A DNA stretch of 64,000 nt from Mesorhizobium sp. M1D.F.Ca.ET.043.01.1.1. Lineage in GTDB: Bacteria; Pseudomonadota; Alphaproteobacteria; Rhizobiales; Rhizobiaceae. Below the pieces are notes generated by a model. That model made no database searches and was not told where the DNA came from. It worked only from the letters and a program-made list of their open reading frames with translations. A program made the translations under genes and the position numbers. Where the stretch lies: NCBI RefSeq assembly GCF_003952385.1, contig NZ_CP034444.1, positions 3,968,001-4,032,000 on the forward strand. Reading direction: 5' to 3'. This document shows positions 27,364-35,714 of the stretch, in pieces (positions within the stretch are counted from its first letter, which is position 1; every line of letters starts with the position of its first letter).

Positions 27364-28533
27364 TCAAAGGCGTGCCTTGCCATCATTCATCTCGCTGCTG
27401 CCATCAAAGTCTAACGCCTTATTCCTAGGGGTCGTAGGTAACAAGGAAGAATTCAGATACCGTCTTGTGCAACCAGCACCTAGGCGGGTTAAGACTTCGT
27501 GTGGGCTGAGGCCCACAGCTTCTGCAAGGTCATCTAAGGTAAAATCATTTCCCAGTAATTCCACAAAGTTACCTGGCCCACAAAGCGCTTCTGGAACATC
27601 TGTTATATCAATTGTCATGTTCTCCATGCATATTGTTCCGATTAGAGGGGCCGAATAACCTGCGAACCGAGCTGATATCTTGTTCGCGCAGGCCCATGGA
27701 AGGCCATGTGTGTAGCCGATCCCGACGGTCGCTACGCGGGTAGCTCGACCCGTACGAAATGTCGCACCGTAGCCAACAGCCTCCCGCCTAGCGACATTGC
27801 GCACGTCGAGTATTTTCGCTCGGAGCCTTGCAACCGCTTGCAGCGGATTTGGTCGAATGCCAGCATCGTTGAGCCCGTACAGGGCTGAGCCCACCCGTAC
27901 CATGTCGAAATGATAGGATTTACCTAGCCAGATACCGGCGGACGCTGCGAGACTGCCGCAGGTGGGCTTAATCAGATCGTAGATCGCCCGGAAGCGGTTC
28001 CGTTGCAACACATTAGTTGGGTCCGCAACGGTTTCGCTGCACGCTAGATGGCTGAGTACGACCGAAGGGGGATACATGTCGAACGTACCAGAAAAATACG
28101 CGCGACGCACGTCCGCAATGGCGAGCCCAAAGCGGGAAAATCCCGTTTCCACGTTAAGAAAATATGTCTTCGTTCCTGTTGCAATAACGGCTTCCAATTC
28201 GGCGCAATTGTTCACAACCGGTATGAGGTTATTGGATTGGTAGAATCTACCAAATTTCGCGAAATCATCGCAAAAAACCGCGATTGCCTCGTCTACATGG
28301 GACGATCTTAGAAGCAGCGCTTCCTCAAGATTGCCGACGAAGAGCAGATCGCAGCCGACATGAATAAGCGCCCTTGCAATCTCTACAACACCAAGTCCAT
28401 AGGCGTCGCTCTTGACGACAGCGGCGACCCTTACGCCTAACCCAACGAGGGCCGTGATGGCCCGGAAGTTCGCCTGAATAGCCCCAAGATTGATTTCAAA
28501 TATAGCATTTCTGGGGCGAACTAACGGCAACAT
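27364..28533 (-). CDS. alr: Alanine racemase
   Basis: A 389-residue PLP enzyme of fold III. The PLP lysine is in VVKSDAYGLG (Lys 41); HLACSE and the C-terminal domain REAVGYGATFRTGRATRVA (catalytic Tyr in the GYG motif), GYTHGLPW and IGTICMENMTIDIT are all typical. It interconverts L- and D-alanine. GGAGAG six nt before the ATG supports the start. Codon use is less GC-rich than in neighbouring genes, suggesting a separate transfer. A housekeeping alr-dadA pair normally exists elsewhere in rhizobia, so this copy may serve D-alanine catabolism or a symbiosis-specific need. Confidence 0.92.
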   Translation of the reverse strand: MLPLVRPRNAIFEINLGAIQANFRAITALVGLGVRVAAVVKSDAYGLGVVEIARALIHVGCDLLFVGNLEEALLLRSSHVDEAIAVFCDDFAKFGRFYQSNNLIPVVNNCAELEAVIATGTKTYFLNVETGFSRFGLAIADVRRAYFSGTFDMYPPSVVLSHLACSETVADPTNVLQRNRFRAIYDLIKPTCGSLAASAGIWLGKSYHFDMVRVGSALYGLNDAGIRPNPLQAVARLRAKILDVRNVARREAVGYGATFRTGRATRVATVGIGYTHGLPWACANKISARFAGYSAPLIGTICMENMTIDITDVPEALCGPGNFVELLGNDFTLDDLAEAVGLSPHEVLTRLGAGCTRRYLNSSLLPTTPRNKALDFDGSSEMNDGKARL

Positions 28534-28910
28534 CTTTTGCTCTCCAACAGTCCCGTTTTTTATAAACCTCGCCGCCCCGCGATGCAGCCTACTATCCTAG
28601 GTAGGCGCGCGAGCTGAGATTGCCGTTTAAAAAGGGGCGCCGTCGAAGCACGGATTAGACACTGGTTAAAGCGGACTGAGACGCAAGCAGTCGCTTCGGC
28701 AGGGCACTTGCACGCAGATGACAAAGCATAGTCGTTCAACTGACTAGTAAGCTGTGTTCTGGATAGGGCAGTTGCTGCGCAGCTCTTCGTGCCAAAATCC
28801 GCCACAAGCTACTGCTGGTTTCACGCAGTCAGGGCGAAAATCTCGGCACCGGCTGCGAATACAAGGTATTGCGTAAGCTTAGATCAATCAATTTTTGTTA
28901 AGGGGTTGGC
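28534..28910. other. Divergent intergenic region between alr and the acetyltransferase gene
   Basis: This 377-bp region must hold the promoters of both divergent genes. I see no clear operator, nod box or sigma-54 site, and no gene. Confidence 0.5.
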
Positions 28911-29327
28911 ATGAGCGAACAATCTGAGATCCTTTACGTTAGTGAGCCGAACCTTGACCCGGCCGAATTCTGCCGCGTGTTGGCCGAATCCGGCTTCGGG
29001 GCGACCCATGGCGAGCTTCGGCTGCATGCGATGCTCCGCCAAGCCGACTTGGTGCTGACGGCCCGGCTCCATCGGCCGGGGCGGAAGCTGGTCGGAGTAC
29101 TTCGATGCGTTACTGACTTTTCCTGGATCTGCTACGTCTCCGAGCTTGCCGTATCGGCGTCGGCGCAAGGCCTCGGCATCGGCAAGGGCCTCCTGTATGA
29201 AGCCCGCCGGCAACTCGGGCCTGCTGTGGCCATAGCTTTGATCTCTACACCCAACTCTGTCGGCTTCTATGAAGGGATTGGATTGACGCGCATTTCAGAC
29301 GCATTCTGGTTAATGCGCGAATGCTAA
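28911..29327 (+). CDS. GNAT-family N-acetyltransferase
   Basis: A 138-residue protein with the acetyl-CoA binding motif A, QGLGIGKGLLYEAR (near residue 91-105), preceded by the beta-strand VSELAVSASA and followed by NSVGFYEGIGL, the usual C-terminal motif. It transfers an acetyl group to an amine; the substrate is unknown. AAGGGG 6 nt before the ATG supports the start. It lies immediately upstream of methylaspartate ammonia-lyase on the same strand, separated by 223 nt. Confidence 0.85.
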   Translation: MSEQSEILYVSEPNLDPAEFCRVLAESGFGATHGELRLHAMLRQADLVLTARLHRPGRKLVGVLRCVTDFSWICYVSELAVSASAQGLGIGKGLLYEARRQLGPAVAIALISTPNSVGFYEGIGLTRISDAFWLMREC

Positions 29328-29373
29328 CCCAAATGAGGTGAGTACGACGTTGCAATGTCCACCTATACAATAA

Positions 29374-29389
29374 TTCGACGTTCGTCGAA
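29374..29389. promoter_or_regulatory. Palindrome upstream of methylaspartate ammonia-lyase
   Basis: TTCGACG TT CGTCGAA forms a perfect 7-bp inverted repeat with a 2-nt centre, 162 nt before the ammonia-lyase start. Its size and place suit an operator. The regulator could be the LysR or Lrp protein encoded in the same cluster, but nothing in the sequence proves that. Confidence 0.4.
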
Positions 29390-29550
29390 TGCTTGCCGGA
29401 ATACGGGGTGCATGTGTCTGACGCCGGCCATCTGAAAACGCGATGGGACCGTCCGGGACATTATGTTGGCGAACTCAAGATCAAGTGGTGCATAGTCGGC
29501 GCAGCAAATCCAACTGCCATCAACGATGTCCGAAAATCGAGCGAAGTGAA

Positions 29551-30804
29551 ATGCAGATCAAAGACGTCCTCCTTGCGCCTGGCAATGGCGCTTTTTTCTA
29601 TGACGATCAGGGTGCCATCAGGGCCGGCGCGCCCCAGGACGGTTTCGTCTATAGCGGCGAGGCGACAGCGATTGGGTTCACGTCCATCCGCGTTCCGGCA
29701 TCTTCGCTCAGCATCGGGCTTGCTCTCACCGACGGGGCCGTGGTTTGGGGTGACATGATGAGCGTTCAATATTCTGGTGCTGGAGGACGAGATCCTTTGT
29801 TTGAGAGTGCTCAAATCTCGGAGTTAACCTCGCGTATAGTCGTGCCCCGGCTTCTCAATGTCGACGTATCTCGTTATCTCGATGCCTGTGCAAAGGTTTT
29901 TGAGCCTCTCCAGCACCAGCGGTTACCTCTCGCGATTGAGTATGGCGTTAGCCAGGCGCTCCTTCGCGCCTCGGCCCATCTTCAAAGTACCACGATGGCG
30001 GAAGTCGTTTGCAGTGAATTTAACCTGCCGCTGCCAATTCGCAGGGTTCCGATCTACTGCCAAAGCGGCGATGCTCGCGAAATCAACGTCGACAAAATGA
30101 TCTTGAAAGCGGTAGATATACTTCCCCACGGCCTGATCAACTCACGGCAGAAATTCGGCGTCGAGGGCCAGGCCTTCATGGAGTTCGTGAAGTGGGTTGC
30201 GGCGCGGACGCGCGAAATTGGCCGCCCGGGGTATCATCCGGTGCTGCATTTCGATGTGTATGGCTGGATCGGCCAGGAAATCAGCCTGGAGCCGCAACTC
30301 ATCGCCGACTTTATCTGCAGGGTCGCCGACGCTGTTCCGGGTTTCACCCTCAATGTCGAGTCCCCGGCGGATTTTGGTTCGACGCAAGCTCAAATTGAGA
30401 ACTACGCCAAGATCGTATCAATTTTGGACAACCGGGGTTCCACCGCTCGCATTGTCGTGGACGAAAGGTGCAACACGCTCGAGGATATTCGGCTCTTTGC
30501 CGAAGCGAAGGCCGCGCATCTCATTCAAATCAAGACGCCTGATGTCGGCTCATTGGCTGACACGGCACGTGCAGTGCTCCTGTGTAAGGAGAACAAGGTA
30601 GGCGCGTACGTTGGAGGAAGCTGTACCGAGACAGATCTCTCTGCCCAGGCTTCCGTCCACATATCGATGGCGACCCAGGCAGACATGATGCTTGCGAAGC
30701 CTGGAATGGGAGTCGACGAGGCATTCTCGATCGTGGGCAATGAACAGAATCGGTTGCTTGCGATGCTGAATCGTCGTCGGGCTCAAAACGAAAATGTTGG
30801 ATGA
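29551..30804 (+). CDS. mal: Methylaspartate ammonia-lyase
   Basis: A 417-residue enolase-superfamily lyase that removes ammonia from L-threo-3-methylaspartate to give mesaconate. The active-site residues known from the clostridial enzyme are present at nearly the same positions: CQSGDAR (Gln 171), LPHGLIN (His 193), HFDVYG (Asp 235), NVESP (Glu 270), VVDERCN (Asp 304) and the base Lys 328 in IQIKTPD. The frame is open back to 29443, but those 36 codons show no conservation and the usual N-terminus (MQIKDVLLAPGNGAFF) begins at 29551. It is followed after 15 nt by a CoA-transferase and then by the rest of a mesaconate/citramalate pathway. No glutamate mutase is in the window. Confidence 0.93.
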   Translation: MQIKDVLLAPGNGAFFYDDQGAIRAGAPQDGFVYSGEATAIGFTSIRVPASSLSIGLALTDGAVVWGDMMSVQYSGAGGRDPLFESAQISELTSRIVVPRLLNVDVSRYLDACAKVFEPLQHQRLPLAIEYGVSQALLRASAHLQSTTMAEVVCSEFNLPLPIRRVPIYCQSGDAREINVDKMILKAVDILPHGLINSRQKFGVEGQAFMEFVKWVAARTREIGRPGYHPVLHFDVYGWIGQEISLEPQLIADFICRVADAVPGFTLNVESPADFGSTQAQIENYAKIVSILDNRGSTARIVVDERCNTLEDIRLFAEAKAAHLIQIKTPDVGSLADTARAVLLCKENKVGAYVGGSCTETDLSAQASVHISMATQADMMLAKPGMGVDEAFSIVGNEQNRLLAMLNRRRAQNENVG

Positions 30805-30819
30805 AGAGCGCGGTGTTGC

Positions 30820-31971
30820 ATGCAGAACTCTCTTGAGGGGATCACTGTCGTAGCTGTGGAGCAGGCCGTTGCTGCACCGTATGCATCGTCTCGTCTTGCC
30901 GATGCAGGCGCCCGGGTGATCAAGGTTGAGAGGCCTGAGGGAGACTTTGCCCGGAAATACGATAAGTTGGTGCGGGGGCAAAGCGCCTATTTCGTTTGGC
31001 TCAACCGGGGTAAGGAGTCAGTATGCTTGGATTTGAGGTTGGAGGCGGACCGTGCTGTGCTGGACACGCTTGTTGCTGCTGCTGACGTCTTTATCCAGAA
31101 TCTGAAGCCAGGCAGCATCGAAAAACTCGGCTTCGGATCTGCGGATCTGCGTCGCCGTTTTCCGCGGCTAATCACCTGCGACATTTCGGGATTTGGGGAG
31201 GGGGGGCCATTTTCTCACCTCAAGGCCTATGATCTCATCGTCCAAGCCGAAACCGGTCTGTGTGCGATCACCGGGACGCAACAGGGACCCGCCCGTGTGG
31301 GTGTGTCGGTTTGCGACATCTCGGCAGGCATGACGGCACATAGCGCCATACTTCAGGCGCTGTATCATCGCGAGGTCACTGGCGAAGGGGCTAGCATTCA
31401 GGTGTCCCTGTTCGATGCCGTCGCCGATTGGATGAACGTGCCGGTCCTGCAACACGACTACAGCAGCTACCACACGGTACGCGCGGGCGTGAAACACCCC
31501 TCGCTGGCGCCTTATGGCGCCTATCGCTGCGCCGATGGCAAGGACGTCATCTTTTCCGTGCAGAATGACCGGGAATGGGTGAATTTCTGCGAGAAATTCC
31601 TGAAGCGGCCTGAGCTCACGCGTGCACTTGGTTTCGCCGACAACATGGAGCGCCTCGGCCACCGTCCTCAACTTGATGAGATAATTGAGCTGCGGTTTTC
31701 CGAGCTGTCCTGCCACGAAGCGATGCAGGAGCTTGAGGCGGCCGGTTTGGCATATGGGCGACTGAACGAAGTGGCGGACATTTCAAAGCATCCACACGTT
31801 CGCAGGGTTGAGATTGGCACACCTGAAGGAACAGTAGAGACGATCGCCCCGGCGGCGATCTTCAACTCTGAGCGCCCCTCGCTGCGCCCAGTTCCGGGCC
31901 TTGGTGCGCATACGGAGGCTGTCCGCGAGGAGGTTCGAGCAGGTTTGCGCGCAAGAGCCGCGTCAGCATGA
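30820..31971 (+). CDS. Class III (CaiB/BaiF) CoA-transferase, probably for citramalate or mesaconate
   Basis: A 383-residue formyl-CoA-transferase family protein. It begins with LEGITVVAVEQAVAAPYASS, has LDLR-type substrate sequence, the catalytic Asp in LKAYDLIVQAETGL (Asp 138) and GEGASIQVSLFDAVADWM. The family moves CoA between carboxylic acids through an aspartyl-CoA thioester. Placed between methylaspartate ammonia-lyase and a citrate-lyase-beta-like enzyme, it most likely activates citramalate or mesaconate with succinyl-CoA or acetyl-CoA. Substrate assignment is from context only. Confidence 0.88.
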   Translation: MQNSLEGITVVAVEQAVAAPYASSRLADAGARVIKVERPEGDFARKYDKLVRGQSAYFVWLNRGKESVCLDLRLEADRAVLDTLVAAADVFIQNLKPGSIEKLGFGSADLRRRFPRLITCDISGFGEGGPFSHLKAYDLIVQAETGLCAITGTQQGPARVGVSVCDISAGMTAHSAILQALYHREVTGEGASIQVSLFDAVADWMNVPVLQHDYSSYHTVRAGVKHPSLAPYGAYRCADGKDVIFSVQNDREWVNFCEKFLKRPELTRALGFADNMERLGHRPQLDEIIELRFSELSCHEAMQELEAAGLAYGRLNEVADISKHPHVRRVEIGTPEGTVETIAPAAIFNSERPSLRPVPGLGAHTEAVREEVRAGLRARAASA

Positions 31972-32107
31972 GCGTGCCTGTTGTCGGGAAGGAAGCGCGA
32001 TCGCGATTCACAGAGTGCATGCCTAGTCCTGGCCCCTCTGGGTGCCACGGCCGCCCAGCAAACTCACTGACAGCGCCCACGCTAGAATCGACCGCAGAGG
32101 CGACTTC

Positions 32108-33019
32108 ATGAATGACGCCGTTCAGGCCGTTGAAAGCCCGATGTCTGTTCCCCGCTGGAGATCTCTGCTCTTTGTTCCCGCTCATGTTCCGCGCTTTGTG
32201 GAGGCGGCTCATGAGCGCGGGGCAGATGGCGTCATACTCGACCTTGAGGACTCCGTTCCCCAGGATCAAAAAGGTGAGTCACGGCGCCAGCTTTCTGCAT
32301 CCGTGGCAAAGGTGGGCCGCAGGGGCGCTTATGTTTTAGTTCGCGTGAATCGCGGTTTGCGTGCCTTGGCGGCCGATCTCGATGCAGCCGTAGTAGCGGG
32401 TGTTGATGCACTTGTCCTTCCGAAGACGGATTCGGCAGCGTGGGTAATAGAGATCGCAAATGCGGTATCGGAACTTGAACGAGAAAGAAATCTTGCGGTG
32501 GGTCGAATCCGGTTCCTTGCCTTGATCGAGACCCCGGCAGCATTACAAAGTCTCTCAGCCATTGCGTCGGCCCATCCCAGGATGGTTGCAATGGCGCTGG
32601 GTCCTGAAGACTTCAGTGCCTCCGTTGGCGGTGCCCCGGAACTCGACCTTCTTTTGACACCGAACCTTTCTGTTCTGTTTGCCGCTCGCGCCGCTGGCTT
32701 GCTACCGCTTGGTTTCATAGGAAGTATCAGCGAGTTCTCAGACAATGATAGACTTCGTGAGGCCGCGGCCCATGCGCGGCGGCTTGGCTTTACCGGGGCT
32801 TTGGCGATCCATCCAAATCAGGTTGCCATATTCAATGAGGCTTTCTCACCAAGCCCACAGGAACTCGAGTGGGCCCGTCGTGTCCTCGCGGCGGAAAAAG
32901 ATGCGACGGCGCAAGGCAGAGGCGCGTTCGCATTGGACGGAAAGATGGTCGATCCACCGGTTATTCGAAGGGCCCGAGAAATCATCGCGACGGATCCGGG
33001 CGCCGAGTTGGCCGTTTGA
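32108..33019 (+). CDS. HpcH/HpaI-family lyase, citrate lyase beta/citramalyl-CoA lyase-like
   Basis: A 303-residue TIM-barrel lyase. Metal and substrate residues are visible: GVILDLEDSV (Glu 47/Asp 48), VRVN (Arg 79), LIETPAAL (Glu 141), GPEDFSASVGG (Asp 168) and the lid-proximal GALAIHPNQV. Family members cleave citramalyl-CoA, malyl-CoA or similar thioesters. In this cluster, cleavage of citramalyl-CoA to acetyl-CoA and pyruvate would finish the route that starts with methylaspartate. The ATG at 32108 is preceded by AGAGG; 22 codons of upstream open frame look non-coding. Confidence 0.87.
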   Translation: MNDAVQAVESPMSVPRWRSLLFVPAHVPRFVEAAHERGADGVILDLEDSVPQDQKGESRRQLSASVAKVGRRGAYVLVRVNRGLRALAADLDAAVVAGVDALVLPKTDSAAWVIEIANAVSELERERNLAVGRIRFLALIETPAALQSLSAIASAHPRMVAMALGPEDFSASVGGAPELDLLLTPNLSVLFAARAAGLLPLGFIGSISEFSDNDRLREAAAHARRLGFTGALAIHPNQVAIFNEAFSPSPQELEWARRVLAAEKDATAQGRGAFALDGKMVDPPVIRRAREIIATDPGAELAV

Positions 33020-33152
33020 GTCCTCAGCGGGTTGATCAACAAGACTGGGACGACGACAGCAAGCGTCAGCAGCTCGGCACAATTATTGCTGTCGTGCCAT
33101 CACATTTTAAGATAGATTGCGTCAATTGCAGTCCGCCCTCGGAAGAGTACCC

Positions 33153-34079
33153 GTGGAAATCAGGCAGTTAAGATACTTCGTCGGCGTGGTCGAAGCAGGC
33201 AGTTTCACGAAGGCCGCTGGCTTTCTGAATGTCGCCCAGAGTGCGCTGAGTCTGCATGTACGCCAATTGGAGGAAGGCTTCGGCACTCAGCTGCTGATAC
33301 GCGACAGAACCGGCGTGAGCGTGACGGCGTCAGGAGCCAAACTGCTCGAGCGGGCGCGGGCAATTCTCAAAGAAATTCGACTTACCGAGGTGGAATTGAC
33401 CAACACAGCCGCTTCCCCTGCCGGGGAGGTGACTATTGGGATTCCGTCTGGAGCTGCTCGCGTCCTGAGCGGTCCGCTGCTTGAGGCGGTGAGACACGAA
33501 CTGCCCAAGGTGTCCCTCAAGATGGTCGAGGGTATGACGGGACCGCTAGAGGAATGGATGGCGGCTGGACGCTTCAATCTGGCGGTTCTGTACCGCACAG
33601 CAGACAGTGTGGGGCGAATGACGGTGCTAGCGCGCGAAGACCTTTGTCTGGTGGTTCCGTCCGGCGAGCCACCGTTTGAAGATGCGATATCGCTGGTCGA
33701 CCTGCATGAATTCCCCCTGGCGGTTCCCATGCGCAACAACAATGTCAGGCGTTCGGTGGCTGATGTCGTCGCACAACACGGTTGCGCGCTGGACGTCAGG
33801 TTTGAAGTGGACTCCCTCTCAACGATCATCAACATGGTCGTAGAGGGAAAAGCGCATTCTATTCTCGCCCCGTCTGCGGTTCAGAAAGAAGCCTCCCAAG
33901 GGCTGGTCCGGACTGTCAAGATCGTCGATCCGGTGATTACTCGGTCCGTGGTGCTCGCTGTAAATCCCAAAGATGAGCGTTCTGCGGCCGTTTCTGCGGT
34001 CTGCAAGCTCATTCCGAAGGTCGCCAGAAAATTGATTGAAATCCGGGACTGGGCGGCGGTGGCGCCTGAGGCGACCTGA
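33153..34079 (+). CDS. LysR-family transcriptional regulator
   Basis: A 308-residue regulator with the N-terminal winged HTH (IRQLRYFVGVVEAGSFTKAA, then VAQSALSLHVRQLEEGFG) and a C-terminal periplasmic-binding-like effector domain. It resembles the Nac/CbbR-like branch (the GEVTIGIPSGAARVL start of the effector domain). GTG at 33153 with GGAAGAG just before it is preferred to the earlier TTG. It lies inside the methylaspartate cluster on the same strand and is the first candidate regulator for it; the palindromes at 34162-34238, right downstream, could be its sites. Confidence 0.9.
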   Translation: MEIRQLRYFVGVVEAGSFTKAAGFLNVAQSALSLHVRQLEEGFGTQLLIRDRTGVSVTASGAKLLERARAILKEIRLTEVELTNTAASPAGEVTIGIPSGAARVLSGPLLEAVRHELPKVSLKMVEGMTGPLEEWMAAGRFNLAVLYRTADSVGRMTVLAREDLCLVVPSGEPPFEDAISLVDLHEFPLAVPMRNNNVRRSVADVVAQHGCALDVRFEVDSLSTIINMVVEGKAHSILAPSAVQKEASQGLVRTVKIVDPVITRSVVLAVNPKDERSAAVSAVCKLIPKVARKLIEIRDWAAVAPEAT

Positions 34080-34161
34080 CAAACTAACCTGTAAAGCTGG
34101 GCATGATCTTTTGCGGCCATAAGGACCAGCCCGATCTGGATTCCAGATGGATTTCGGCAAT

Positions 34162-34238
34162 ATTCGATATTTGACCCGCCGCGACCATCGCGATGAAACT
34201 GGCTCAAGCGAGTTCAGCAGTTTCGATATCGAAACTGC
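34162..34238. promoter_or_regulatory. Regulatory region before the aldehyde dehydrogenase gene: shared motif and 22-bp palindrome
   Basis: 34162-34181 carries ATTCGATATTTGACC plus CGCCG, almost identical to 14062-14081. At 34217-34238 there is a perfect 22-bp palindrome whose left half is GCAGTTTCGAT. The core TTCGATAT occurs in both sites, which suggests two binding sites for one regulator. The palindrome ends 36 nt before the ATG at 34275, a repressing or proximal activating position. Confidence 0.55.
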
Positions 34239-34274
34239 GCTCGTATGCAAGAATTCAGTCAAGTGGAGCCCGTG

Positions 34275-35708
34275 ATGTCCGACGCCAAGAGCTACGAGCT
34301 CTTCATTAATGGCAAATGGCGAGCCGGTGGTAGCCGAGCCACTTTGCCGGTGATCAACCCGGCGACGGAGAAGGTATTTGCCTCAGTGGCCTCGGCTACG
34401 GTTTCAGACTTGGATGAAGCTCTTGCCTCGGCAGAACGCAGCCGCAAGGCGTGGTCCTCACGACCCGCCAAAGAGCGTGGCGAGATCCTCGTCTCTGCCG
34501 CCAGCATTCTGGCAGAGAAAGCTGGCGCCGCAGCCAGGGACCTGTCGTCCGAACAGGGAAAGACGATTGCCGAAGCGACAGGAGAATACGCGCGCGCAGT
34601 CGAAACGCTGGAATGGAATGGCCGGCATGCCGATGAGTTGTCGGCCCCGATTCCGTTGGGCTCGAACAGGATGATAGCCCCCGAGCCGCTCGGTGTCGTC
34701 GCTGCATTTACGCCATGGAACTATCCGGCCGTTCTTATCGCCCGCAAGCTCGCCCCCGCGCTGGCGGCAGGCTGCCCGGTGATCCTCAAAGGGGCCGAGG
34801 AGACGCCAAGTGTGGCTGTCCATATCGTGGAATCTTTGCGTCAAGCAGGGATACCAGAAGGCGTGGTCAACCTGGTGTTCGGTGTTCCTGTGCATATATC
34901 GCGGCATCTGCTCAGTTCGCCAATTGTGAAAGTCTTGACGTTCACGGGGTCGACGGCTGTTGGAAAACAGCTAGCCACGCTGGCCGCGAATAATCTGCAG
35001 CGTTGCATCCTTGAGCTCGGTGGACATTCCCCGGTTATTGTGTGCGAAGATGCGGATCTGGCAAGGGCGATACCGGCTATTTCGGAATACAAATTCGAGT
35101 GCGCGGGCCAGAGCTGTAATGCGCCCAGCAGGATTCTTGTCGCCCGGTCCCGCTATGAGGAACTCCTGTTCCGGATGACGGAGGCGGTCCGAAGAATCAG
35201 GATCGGACCACCGGATGACCCTGCAACGCAAATGGGGCCAATGGCAAACGCGCGGCGAATAGAGGCCATGCAGCGCCTGACCAAGGATGCGGTAGAAGGC
35301 GGCGCCCGCATCGAGACCGGTGGCATCCCCCTTGACCGACCGGGGTTTTACTGGCCGCCAACCATCCTGACGGGCGTACCGAAGCAAGCGAGAGTGCTTC
35401 ATGAAGAGCCGTTCGGACCGATTCTCACCGTGGCGCCTTTCGATACGATCGAAGAGGCGATCGAGGAAGCCAACGCCACCGAGTACGGTCTGGCCGCCTA
35501 CTTGTTTACTGGCGCGGCCGATACGCAACAGAAGCTTATCAATGGTCTCTCTGCGGGCGCAGTTAGTGTGAATTACCTGAAAGGGGTTTCCGCGGATGCG
35601 CCTTATGGGGGCGTCAAGCAAAGCGGCTATGGATATGAAGGCGGCGAGCAGGGGGTGCGAAGCTTCCAGATTTTGAAAATGGTCAATGGCCTCGGTTCGT
35701 TTGGATAA
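34275..35708 (+). CDS. NAD(P)-dependent aldehyde dehydrogenase, succinate-semialdehyde type
   Basis: A 477-residue ALDH with FTPWNYP near residue 155, FTGSTAVGKQ, the general base in ELGGHSPV (Glu about 247) and the catalytic Cys in GQSCNAPSR (about 280), plus EEPFGPILTV and the C-terminal GGVKQSGYGYEGG. The closest characterised groups are GabD-like and other short semialdehyde dehydrogenases. ATG at 34275 has GGAG 6 nt before it; the frame is open 10 codons further. It is coupled to the fumarase/mesaconase gene by only 6 nt, which ties it to the methylaspartate cluster. Its aldehyde is unknown. Confidence 0.9.
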   Translation: MSDAKSYELFINGKWRAGGSRATLPVINPATEKVFASVASATVSDLDEALASAERSRKAWSSRPAKERGEILVSAASILAEKAGAAARDLSSEQGKTIAEATGEYARAVETLEWNGRHADELSAPIPLGSNRMIAPEPLGVVAAFTPWNYPAVLIARKLAPALAAGCPVILKGAEETPSVAVHIVESLRQAGIPEGVVNLVFGVPVHISRHLLSSPIVKVLTFTGSTAVGKQLATLAANNLQRCILELGGHSPVIVCEDADLARAIPAISEYKFECAGQSCNAPSRILVARSRYEELLFRMTEAVRRIRIGPPDDPATQMGPMANARRIEAMQRLTKDAVEGGARIETGGIPLDRPGFYWPPTILTGVPKQARVLHEEPFGPILTVAPFDTIEEAIEEANATEYGLAAYLFTGAADTQQKLINGLSAGAVSVNYLKGVSADAPYGGVKQSGYGYEGGEQGVRSFQILKMVNGLGSFG

Positions 35709-35714
35709 AATCCG

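Noticed and set aside
28861..28910. Nod-box-like AATCAATTTTTG before the acetyltransferase gene
   Set aside because: Only the 3' end resembles the consensus; the ATC/GAT spacing of the rest is missing.
29443..29550. N-terminal extension of methylaspartate ammonia-lyase
   Set aside because: The protein already has normal length and the usual start at 29551; the extra codons look like intergenic sequence.
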